Positions 1-5,052 of a DNA stretch of 5,052 bases are shown here, piece by piece. Both the position numbers and the translations under genes were made by a program. This DNA comes from Archangium sp. (GTDB lineage Bacteria > Myxococcota > Myxococcia > Myxococcales > Myxococcaceae): positions 1-5,052 of the forward strand of contig JAEUJR010000567.1 in assembly GCA_016793585.1 (NCBI GenBank). Direction: 5' to 3'. A model generated the notes under the pieces. It had not been told where the DNA came from. It ran no database searches and saw only the letters and a list, made by a program, of their open reading frames with translations. Numbering within the stretch: the stretch's first letter is position 1; each line of letters starts with the position of its first letter.

Positions 1-75
1 AATGAGTCGCGCTGCCTAGTGTCGCGATGGTTCCATGTCAACGATGGCCGCGTTAGGCTGGTGCGCGTTATCCTC

Positions 76-81
76 AAAGGG
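76..81 (+). promoter_or_regulatory. Possible ribosome binding site for the AgmX-like gene
   Basis: AAAGGG lies 12 bases before the GTG at 94. The spacing is longer than ideal, so this is weak support on its own. It agrees with the start chosen from the position of the zinc ribbon. No convincing -35/-10 promoter pair was seen in bases 1-93. Confidence 0.35.
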
Positions 82-93
82 CCGGCTCGACCC

Positions 94-1797
94 GTGAACG
101 TCTCCTGTACCAACTGCGGAAAGAAGTACGTGCTCTCCGACGACAAGGTCGCGGGGAAGGCGTCTGTCAAAATCCGCTGTAAGCAGTGCCAGAGCCTCAT
201 CTCCATCGACGTCGCACAAGCGTCAGTGGGTGGTGGCGCGACCTCGAGCCCGCCGCACGCTTCACGCGCCAGCGGAGCTGTCGCCATGGCGGCCGTTCAA
301 CAGCCGGCGCGCAGCCCCTGGGAAGACGAAGCCACCAAGGCGATGCCCGCGCTCGACATGAACGCGCAGTGGCACGCGATGATCGCCGGCGTTCAGCAGG
401 GCCCGTTCGACGTGAAGACCCTCATGGGCAAGGTCGCGGCGGGCGAGGTGACCCTGCGCACCTACCTGTGGAAGGCCGGCATGGGTGACTGGAAGCGCGC
501 CTCCGATCTTCCCGAGGTGAGCTCCATCTTCGCCGGCTCCAACAGTGGCGCGGCGCCCGCATCGAGCCCCTCTGGTGTCACCAAGCCCGTCACGCGCAAT
601 TCGCAGGCCGTCGCGCGCAAAGATGTCGCGGTCGCCAACGAGATGCCGTCTCCCGAGGTGACGAAGCCGCGCGGCGGCAACGTCGCCGACCCGCTCCCTT
701 CGAGTCAGCTCGGCACCGAGCCGATGCCGGCCGCGACCAGGCCTTCGGGCGTCACCCGCCCCCAACAGGTGGCCCAGCCACAGCCAGAGCCGACCCCCGA
801 GCCGCAGCCCGAGCCCGCCCTGCAGCCAGCAGAAGCGAAGGCCGAGCAACCGCTCAACGATCTCTTCGGCGACATCTCGCAGCCCGAACATGTACCGGGG
901 AGCGGCCCCAGCGGACTCATCGAGACGCCTTCGCAGCAGTCGGCCCAGCCGAAGTCGGCAGAGGTCGACCCCTTTGCCGCGCTCGGAGAGGCAAGCGATG
1001 CCGAGCTCCCGCCCCCGGGTGAAGCGACCAAGTTCTTCATCGCCCAGGCAGGCGTCAACAAGCGCAACCCGCCCTGGAAGATTGCCCTCTTCGCCCTGAG
1101 CCTCATCGGTCTGCCAACCGCGATTCTCTACCTGCTCTCGACGTTCAAGGTGGTCGAGCTGCCGAAGGTGACGCGCATGACCGAGGACGGCCAGGAAGTG
1201 CAGGAGAGCTTCTTCTCGGCAGAGGGCGTTTCAGGCCTCAAGGACATTCTCACGGGCGACGCCAAGAAGCGGAAGCAGGAGGCCGAGCAGCGCGAGAAGG
1301 AGCGCCTCGCCGCCCTCGCTGCCGCCAAGGCCCGCGCGCTGGCCGCCAACGGAACCGGTGGCACCGTCGCCGTTCCCGAAGACGACCCACCGCCCAAAGC
1401 CGTCGACCCGAAGATGGCCGACGCCTACGCGATGCTCGACGACCCGAACAAGACGACCAAGGGGCCGCGTGATCGCGAGAAGGGCCCGAACGCCGTCGCC
1501 ACCTCGGGCCTGAAGGACGACGTGGCCGCCAAGGTCGTTGCCGACAACGTGAAGGGCTTCAACCTGTGCATCGAGAACGCCCTGCGCCGCAACCCGAACC
1601 TGCAGGTCGGCGCCATCACGGTGGTGCTCACGGTCGGCTCGTCGGGCACGGTGAAGAGCGCCACCATCAAGCCCAAGCAGCACGAGGGCAGCGACTGGGG
1701 CGCCTGCATCATGCAGTCGGGCAAGCGCATCGTCTTCCCTGCCTCAGACGGCGAGAGCGACATCGAAGTGCCGCTCAAAGTCGGCGTGAGCATGTGA
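94..1797 (+). CDS. AgmX/GltJ-like zinc-ribbon, GYF and AgmX/PglI C-terminal domain protein
   Basis: 567 aa from the GTG at 94. An MJ0042-type zinc ribbon starts almost at residue 1, with two CxxC pairs (C5/C8, C29/C32). A GYF-like domain follows at about 93-146 (W93, GPF 103-105, GDW ending at W133). Residues 150-320 are a disordered Pro/Glu/Gln-rich linker. One membrane helix spans about 330-351, then a Lys/Arg/Glu/Ala-rich probable coiled coil (390-422). The end (480-567) resembles the AgmX/PglI C-terminal domain and has two cysteines, C492 and C538, which could form a periplasmic disulfide. The expected topology is N-terminus in the cytoplasm and C-terminus in the periplasm. Myxococcus AgmX/GltJ shares this plan and works in the gliding machinery, where its cytoplasmic domains interact with the MglA/MglB polarity system. 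A comparable signalling or transport role here is inference. The reading frame extends to GTG 19, but GTG 94 places the zinc ribbon at the N-terminus as in relatives, with AAAGGG at 76-81. Family call is strong; exact function unknown. Confidence 0.88.
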   Translation: MNVSCTNCGKKYVLSDDKVAGKASVKIRCKQCQSLISIDVAQASVGGGATSSPPHASRASGAVAMAAVQQPARSPWEDEATKAMPALDMNAQWHAMIAGVQQGPFDVKTLMGKVAAGEVTLRTYLWKAGMGDWKRASDLPEVSSIFAGSNSGAAPASSPSGVTKPVTRNSQAVARKDVAVANEMPSPEVTKPRGGNVADPLPSSQLGTEPMPAATRPSGVTRPQQVAQPQPEPTPEPQPEPALQPAEAKAEQPLNDLFGDISQPEHVPGSGPSGLIETPSQQSAQPKSAEVDPFAALGEASDAELPPPGEATKFFIAQAGVNKRNPPWKIALFALSLIGLPTAILYLLSTFKVVELPKVTRMTEDGQEVQESFFSAEGVSGLKDILTGDAKKRKQEAEQREKERLAALAAAKARALAANGTGGTVAVPEDDPPPKAVDPKMADAYAMLDDPNKTTKGPRDREKGPNAVATSGLKDDVAAKVVADNVKGFNLCIENALRRNPNLQVGAITVVLTVGSSGTVKSATIKPKQHEGSDWGACIMQSGKRIVFPASDGESDIEVPLKVGVSM

Positions 1798-1821
1798 GCT
1801 GAGAAACCGTTGCATCGGCCT

Positions 1822-1845
1822 GGCGCGCGTTCCACAGTGCGCGCC
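1822..1845 (+). promoter_or_regulatory. GC-rich intercistronic hairpin just before the first BMC vertex gene
   Basis: GGCGCGC at 1822-1828 pairs perfectly with GCGCGCC at 1839-1845. Two G-U pairs (1829/1838 and 1830/1837) can extend the stem to 9 pairs, leaving a 6-base loop at 1831-1836. It fills much of the 51-base gap after the AgmX-like gene and ends 3 bases before the ATG at 1849. There is no T-run, so it is not a standard intrinsic terminator. It could damp translation of the vertex gene or mark an mRNA processing or stability boundary. The pairing is read directly; the role is inference. Confidence 0.4.
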
Positions 1846-1848
1846 CGC

Positions 1849-2112
1849 ATGCACCTCGGCGTCGTCATCGGAACGGTCGTCTGCACCAAACGGGTCGCCG
1901 GGCTCGAAGGCGCCCGCTTTCTCGTCGTGCAGCCCGTGAACCACGCGAAGAAGCCGTATGGCCCTGCCGAGGTCGCGGTCGATCGTGCGTCGGCCAGCCC
2001 CGGCTCGCTGGTGATGCTCGAAGGCAGCCGTGAGGCGGCGCTCGCGTGCGATCCGTGGTTCGTGCCGGTCGACAGCGCCATCGTCGGCCTCGTCGACGAG
2101 GTGGACACGTGA
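1849..2112 (+). CDS. EutN/CcmL-family bacterial microcompartment vertex protein (BMC-P), copy 1
   Basis: 87 aa, the usual size for this family. BMC-P proteins form pentamers that cap the vertices of icosahedral microcompartment shells. Family signatures in order: LGVVIGTVV at 3-11, FLVVQPV at 24-30, VAVDRASASPGS at 42-53 (the usual D-x-x-A/G-A-G-x-G-D region) and PVDSAIVGLVDEVD at 73-86. The 'EGS' at 58-60 fits the loop that often reads GSSAR. ATG 1849 is chosen because homologues begin M-x-L-G-x-V-x-G-T. In-frame TTG 1810 and GTG 1837 would add a non-family extension running through the hairpin at 1822-1845. No good Shine-Dalgarno precedes this ATG, so expression may depend on that hairpin or on upstream translation. 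The stop overlaps the next start by 4 bases (GTGA). The cargo cannot be read from this protein. Confidence 0.9.
   Translation: MHLGVVIGTVVCTKRVAGLEGARFLVVQPVNHAKKPYGPAEVAVDRASASPGSLVMLEGSREAALACDPWFVPVDSAIVGLVDEVDT
2098..2104 (+). promoter_or_regulatory. Ribosome binding site for BMC vertex copy 2
   Basis: GAGGTGG lies inside the 3' end of copy 1. Its GAGG core is 7 bases before the GTG at 2109. This supports that GTG over earlier in-frame codons, and the arrangement suggests translational coupling. Confidence 0.6.
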
Positions 2113-2387
2113 ACCTCTGCCGCGTGCTCGGAACCGTCGTGTGCACCGAGAAGCTGCCCGTCTTCGACGGCCGCAAGCTGCTGGTGGTGCAGCCCGTCGA
2201 CGAGGCGCTGAACGCGATCGGGAACTCGTTCATCGCCATGGACGACACCTCGTCGGCCGGCAAAGGCGACCTCGTGCTGGTGCTCGGCGAGGGCAACGGC
2301 GTTCGCCAGATCCTGAAAGACAAGATGGCGGCCGTGCGGCACCTCATCGTCGGCGTCGTCGATCAGGTGAGCGTCGGAGCCAGCTGA
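2109..2387 (+). CDS. EutN/CcmL-family bacterial microcompartment vertex protein (BMC-P), copy 2
   Basis: 92 aa, starting at a GTG that overlaps the previous TGA (GTGA). BMC-P family features are clear: VLGTVVCTEK at 6-15, GRKLLVVQPVDE at 21-32, the 'MDDTSSAGKGDLVLVLGEGNG' region at 44-64 and LIVGVVDQV at 79-87. It is a diverged paralogue of copy 1. They share the GTVVCT and LVVQPV strands, but copy 2 has GEGNGVRQIL where copy 1 has EGSREAAL, and it has a longer loop before the last strand. Two distinct vertex proteins in a row are common in microcompartment operons that encode several BMC-P types, so they may form separate pentamers. The open frame continues upstream to 2046, but that part is the shadow of copy 1. 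The stop overlaps the aldolase ATG by one base (TGATG). Confidence 0.9.
   Translation: MNLCRVLGTVVCTEKLPVFDGRKLLVVQPVDEALNAIGNSFIAMDDTSSAGKGDLVLVLGEGNGVRQILKDKMAAVRHLIVGVVDQVSVGAS
2376..2379 (+). promoter_or_regulatory. Ribosome binding site for the class II aldolase
   Basis: GGAG lies 7 bases before the ATG at 2387, inside the end of vertex copy 2. It fixes the aldolase start at 2387 although the reading frame stays open back to 2030. Confidence 0.6.
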
Positions 2388-3052
2388 TGCCGTCGCCTCC
2401 GCTGCCCAGGCTGCGCGCCGAGCTCGTCGCCCTCTCCCGTCGCCTGCACCAGATGGGCTGGGTCGCCAACCACGACGGCAACGTCTCGGTGCGGCTCACG
2501 GGAGATCGGCTACTCATCACGCCCACCGCCGTGTCGAAGATCGACGTCGACGACTCGATGCTGATCATCGTCGACCTCGCGGGCAAGGTGCTCGAAGGGC
2601 GTCGCAAGCCGTTCTCCGAGCTCGAGCTGCACCTCGCCGCCTATCGTGCGCGGCCCGAGGTCGAGGTCGTGCTGCACGCGCACCCGCCCCACGCGACGGC
2701 GTTCGGCCTCGTCGGGCTCGACCTGTCTCCGGTGGCGATGCCCGAGATCGCCGTCTCGCTGGGCGACTCGATTCCCACGGTGCCGCGGCTCATGCCGAAG
2801 ACGCCCGAGCTGGTGAAGGCGGTCGAGGCCGCTGCCGCCAGGGTCGACGCGATGCTGTTGTCGGGCAACGGCGCGCTCACCCTCGGCGCGTCGCTCGAGC
2901 AGGCGTTGCTGCGCATGGAGCTGGTCGAGCACTACGCGAAGATCCTCTCCATCGCGCGTGGGCTGGGCACGGTGCCGGCGCTGCCGTCGGCCGAGCTGTC
3001 GAAGCTGCTCGAGGCACGCGCGAAGGCGGGGCTCGGCCCGAAGAAGAGCTGA
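2387..3052 (+). CDS. Class II aldolase/adducin-family protein, likely microcompartment-associated
   Basis: 221 aa, normal length for the L-fuculose-phosphate aldolase (FucA) fold. Visible motifs are GNVS at 31-34 and LLITPT at 42-47 (phosphate-binding region), FSE at 76-78 with E78 matching catalytic Glu73 of FucA, and HAH at 97-99, two of the three usual zinc ligands. The third zinc His (the NHG motif, His155 in FucA) aligns with GNG at 160-162, so N161 replaces it. FucA-type enzymes cleave sugar phosphates to dihydroxyacetone phosphate and an aldehyde such as lactaldehyde. The substrate here cannot be assigned. Coupling to two BMC vertex genes suggests an enzyme that feeds an aldehyde into a microcompartment, as in fucose/rhamnose-type loci. 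The tail (about 196-215) is a Pro/Gly linker followed by a short helix-like stretch, which could be a targeting peptide or simply the family's normal C-terminus. Fold is certain; activity is not. Confidence 0.9.
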   Translation: MPSPPLPRLRAELVALSRRLHQMGWVANHDGNVSVRLTGDRLLITPTAVSKIDVDDSMLIIVDLAGKVLEGRRKPFSELELHLAAYRARPEVEVVLHAHPPHATAFGLVGLDLSPVAMPEIAVSLGDSIPTVPRLMPKTPELVKAVEAAAARVDAMLLSGNGALTLGASLEQALLRMELVEHYAKILSIARGLGTVPALPSAELSKLLEARAKAGLGPKKS

Positions 3053-3071
3053 GTCAGGGTGCTTCTTCTTC
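3040..3071. terminator. Candidate bidirectional terminator hairpin across both convergent stop codons
   Basis: Bases 3040-3049 (GAAGAAGAGC) pair with 3061-3071 (GCTTCTTCTTC), with one bulged T at 3064. This gives 10 pairs and an 11-base loop at 3050-3060. The loop holds the aldolase TGA (3050-3052) and the envC stop (3054-3056 on the minus strand). The downstream arm is pyrimidine-rich on the plus strand, but there is no true T-run, and the stem is only moderately stable. Placement between convergent genes supports terminator function; the sequence alone does not prove it. Confidence 0.35.
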
Positions 3072-4163
3072 ACCCTTGAGCCACGGCAGCGGGTCGATCG
3101 CCTGGCCCTGCTTGCGAATCTCGAAGTACAGGTACGACCCCTTGAGGCTGCCGGTGTCGCCGACGGTGCCGATGGTCTCGGCCTCCTGCACCTCGTTGCC
3201 GACCTCGACCTGAACCTCGCCGAGGTGGGCGTAGAGCGAGTGGTAGCCCGCGCCGTGGTCGACGATGACGAGGTTGCCATAGCCCTTGAGCCACCCGGCG
3301 AACGCGACGGTGCCCGTGCCGACAGCCGCGACGCTCGAGCCCATCGCCGCGCGCAGGTCGATGCCCTTCTGAACGGTGACGGTGTTGAAGCGCGGGTTCA
3401 CGACCTTGCCGAAGCCGACCTCGACGACGCCCTTCGCGGGAAAAGGGAGCTGGCCCTTGCGTGCGCGAAAGCCCTGGTGCTGGGCGGGCGTCAGGTCGCC
3501 CACCATGGCCGACAGCTCCTTCTCGCTCGCTTCGAGCTCGGCGATGACGCGGCTCATGCGGTTCTGTTCGGCGCCGAGCGAGGCCAGCAGATCGGAGAAC
3601 CGTGAGAGGCGCGCTTGACCGACGGCCTGCTCGGTGCGGAGCGCGCGAAGGTAGCGCTCCTGGGTCTGCTCCAGGCGCTCGAGCCGGCGCGTCACCAAGG
3701 CCTGGTACTTCGTGAGCGTGCTGAGATCGTCGAGCGCGCGCGCATCGGAGGCCACGAGGGTGCCCACCGCGCGCTGCCGCTTGATGAGCGTCGAGAAGTC
3801 GTCGGCCTGTAGCAGGAAGCCGAGCGCGTCTCGCTTCTGCAGCCGGTACAGCAGCAGGAGCCGTGGGGCGAGCAGGCGTTGCTGCTCCTTCACCGCTTTG
3901 CCGTTCTTCTCGAGCTCGACCGTCAGCTCGGCGCGTTGCCGCTCGAGCCGGCTTCGTTGCTTCTCGAGTGAGCTCACCCGCTGCGTGGAGTCACGTGAGA
4001 GCCGCTCGAGCGTGTCGAGCATGGTGAGCAGCTCCTTCTTCTCGGAGCCGATGGTGTCGAAGGCCTTCTTCTCGGCCTCGAGGCGCTCCTGCAGCTCGGC
4101 GCGCTCTTCGGCCATTTCTTCGGGTGGAGCCGAAAGCGCGAGCGCGAGGCAGAGCGAGAGCAC
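3054..4163 (-). CDS. envC: EnvC-like murein hydrolase activator with degenerate LytM domain
   Basis: 369 aa (E. coli EnvC is about 419). A short hydrophobic signal segment (2-12) predicts export to the periplasm. Coiled coil 1 covers about 17-100. The segment at 101-146 (LLYRLQKRDALGFLLQADD...) matches the EnvC regulatory region. Coiled coil 2 spans about 147-222, and the LytM/M23 fold 243-362. The end, LYFEIRKQGQAIDPLPWL (345-362), closely resembles E. coli EnvC. Catalytic zinc-site residues are missing: Q265 replaces the first His of HxGxD, and Y344 and Y346 replace both His of HxH. D269 and H313 remain. EnvC has no hydrolase activity itself; FtsEX recruits it to the septum, where it activates N-acetylmuramyl-L-alanine amidases for daughter-cell separation. 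GTG 4163 is the only start that keeps the signal peptide, because TGA at 4169-4167 lies in frame two codons upstream. It has GAGGG 8 bases away and follows ftsX by 3 bases. Confidence 0.93.
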   Translation of the reverse strand: MLSLCLALALSAPPEEMAEERAELQERLEAEKKAFDTIGSEKKELLTMLDTLERLSRDSTQRVSSLEKQRSRLERQRAELTVELEKNGKAVKEQQRLLAPRLLLLYRLQKRDALGFLLQADDFSTLIKRQRAVGTLVASDARALDDLSTLTKYQALVTRRLERLEQTQERYLRALRTEQAVGQARLSRFSDLLASLGAEQNRMSRVIAELEASEKELSAMVGDLTPAQHQGFRARKGQLPFPAKGVVEVGFGKVVNPRFNTVTVQKGIDLRAAMGSSVAAVGTGTVAFAGWLKGYGNLVIVDHGAGYHSLYAHLGEVQVEVGNEVQEAETIGTVGDTGSLKGSYLYFEIRKQGQAIDPLPWLKGEEEAP

Positions 4164-4166
4164 CTG

Positions 4167-5052
4167 TCACACCCTCGTGAAGCGTCGCACCGCGATGAAG
4201 CTGCCGAGGAGCCCCAGGCCGCAGCCGATGCCGAACAGCTCTCCCGACAGCCGCGCCCAGTCGACGAGCAGGCGGCCCTCGAGGCGCGCGAAGGCCAGCA
4301 GCCCGCCGTCACCCGACTCGAGCCACCGCACCAGCCCGTACACCGCGCCCAGCGCCAGGCCCGCCGCGATGACGCCCTGGAGCAGCCCCTCGAGCAGGAA
4401 CGGCACGCGCACGAAGCGATCGGTCGCTCCCACGAGCTTCTGAATCTCGATCTCCTCTCGCCGGGCGAAGATGGCCAGCTGCAGCGTCGCCGACACCACG
4501 ATGACGGCCGTGAGGAACACGAGCGAGAACACGATGAGGCTCGCGATCTCGAGGGCGCGGGCGATCATCGTGAGCCGCTCCAGCGCCTCTTCGCCGTAGT
4601 CGACGCCTGTGACGAAAGGCAGCGCGCGCGTTCGTTTCGCGAGATCGGCCAGCGCCTGCGCGTCACGGGCGGCTTTGGGGAGCCGCACCTCGAGGCTCCA
4701 CGGCAGCGGGTTGTCGGAGAGCTCGGTGAGGCCCTTCCCGTCTTCTCCGAGCTGCGTCACCAGCCGCCCCAGCGCCTCCGCAGGCGAGACGCGATGCACC
4801 TGCCCGCCGGTGCGCTGCGTGAGGGCGAGCTCCAACTCGGTCACCCGCTCGGGCGCGGCGTCTTCGGTCAGGTAGACCGTCAGCTCGACCTCGCCGCCGA
4901 GGGAATCGACCAGCGCGTCGAGCTGCGTGCGCGCGATGCGGGCGACGCCGAAGCCGACCAGCGACAGCATCAGGCTCGCGACCGCGATGACGTGCACGAA
5001 GGGCGAGCGAACGATGCTCCCCACGGCGGTACGCACGAAGTACGCGAGCTTC
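4167..5052 (-). CDS. ftsX: Cell division protein FtsX, 5' end outside the window
   Basis: Partial at its N-terminus. A GTG at 5036 would give 289 aa, but the frame stays open to the edge and reads KLAYF before it, which fits the usual FtsX cytoplasmic lead. That GTG is therefore probably an internal Val. Counting from it, membrane helix 1 is about 13-35, the periplasmic domain 36-160, helix 2 about 164-189, helix 3 about 213-238 and helix 4 about 263-284. Family motifs are NPLPWSLEVRL at 109-119 and the cytoplasmic loop REEIEIQKLVGAT at 193-205, followed by PFLLEG at 212-217. FtsX pairs with the ATPase FtsE in an ABC-type complex that transmits a conformational signal rather than transporting. 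Its periplasmic domain binds EnvC, encoded next. ftsE is expected just beyond the right edge. The stop (4169-4167) is in the same frame as the envC start. Confidence 0.94.
   Translation of the reverse strand, partial: KLAYFVRTAVGSIVRSPFVHVIAVASLMLSLVGFGVARIARTQLDALVDSLGGEVELTVYLTEDAAPERVTELELALTQRTGGQVHRVSPAEALGRLVTQLGEDGKGLTELSDNPLPWSLEVRLPKAARDAQALADLAKRTRALPFVTGVDYGEEALERLTMIARALEIASLIVFSLVFLTAVIVVSATLQLAIFARREEIEIQKLVGATDRFVRVPFLLEGLLQGVIAAGLALGAVYGLVRWLESGDGGLLAFARLEGRLLVDWARLSGELFGIGCGLGLLGSFIAVRRFTRV
4172..4176 (-). promoter_or_regulatory. Ribosome binding site for envC inside the ftsX 3' end
   Basis: On the minus strand GAGGG lies 8 bases before the GTG at 4163, within the last codons of ftsX. 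It supports that start and coupled translation of ftsX and envC. Confidence 0.6.

Noticed and set aside
19..93. Upstream GTG starts (19 and 61) for the AgmX-like gene
   Set aside because: They add up to 25 residues before the zinc ribbon that do not look like the family, where the ribbon begins at or near residue 1. They are not strictly excluded.
1..93. Promoter for the plus-strand genes
   Set aside because: TTATCCT near 68-74 is vaguely -10-like, but no matching -35 element is seen at proper spacing. Too weak to annotate.
775..850. CAGCC/GAGCC-rich stretch as a DNA repeat element
   Set aside because: It is coding low complexity (Pro-Glu/Pro-Gln) in the linker of the AgmX-like protein, not an independent repeat or CRISPR.
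262..891. Minus-strand open frame of 209 codons inside the AgmX-like gene
   Set aside because: Antisense to the GYF and proline-rich region; low-complexity Gly/Leu/Arg translation mirrors the repeats on the coding strand.
1810..1848. TTG 1810 or GTG 1837 as start of vertex copy 1
   Set aside because: The added residues do not fit the family N-terminus and would be encoded by the GC hairpin. ATG 1849 gives the normal length.
1425..2342. Long minus-strand open frame opposite the AgmX-like gene and the vertex genes
   Set aside because: It runs antisense to three well-supported genes. Its composition (Arg, Ala, Ser, Thr-rich with no domain I recognise) is typical of shadow frames in GC-rich DNA.
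2510..3280. Minus-strand open frame of 256 codons across the aldolase and the envC end
   Set aside because: Extremely Arg-rich translation, no recognisable domain, and it crosses two strongly supported convergent genes.
3712..4443. Plus-strand open frame of 243 codons opposite envC and ftsX
   Set aside because: Ser/Arg-rich shadow of the real minus-strand genes; no motifs.

Overview
The window is uniformly GC-rich and tightly packed. It most likely comes from a myxobacterium (Myxococcota). The main clue is the first gene. It combines an MJ0042-type zinc ribbon, a GYF domain, a proline-rich linker, one membrane helix and an AgmX/PglI-type C-terminal domain with two cysteines, an architecture typical of that phylum. 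All six genes end in TGA, and GTG starts are common. No foreign-looking tract, mobile element, tRNA, rRNA or CRISPR array was seen.

Left and middle (about 94-3052, plus strand): four genes in one direction. An AgmX/GltJ-like envelope-spanning protein is followed after 51 bases by two small, divergent bacterial-microcompartment vertex (BMC-P, EutN/CcmL family) genes and a class II aldolase. The two vertex genes overlap by 4 bases (GTGA), and the second overlaps the aldolase by 1 base (TGATG), so these three are almost certainly translationally coupled. A GC-rich hairpin fills most of the gap before the first vertex gene. Linkage to an aldolase suggests an aldehyde-generating microcompartment. 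However, no hexameric shell protein (BMC-H/T) or aldehyde dehydrogenase lies in the window, so this is either the end of a larger locus or a satellite locus. The aldolase keeps the catalytic Glu and the HxH zinc pair but has Asn where the third zinc His is expected.

Right (3054-5052, minus strand): ftsX (5' end cut by the window edge) followed by envC. Together with FtsE, expected just beyond the right edge, these form the divisome-linked switch for peptidoglycan amidases at cell separation. The EnvC LytM domain has lost catalytic zinc-site residues, as expected for an activator. ftsX and envC lie in the same reading frame, separated only by TGA CAG before the envC GTG.

The two gene blocks converge. 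Their stop codons are one base apart and sit in the loop of a 10-bp hairpin that may act as a bidirectional terminator. No stretch over 300 bases lacks a gene.
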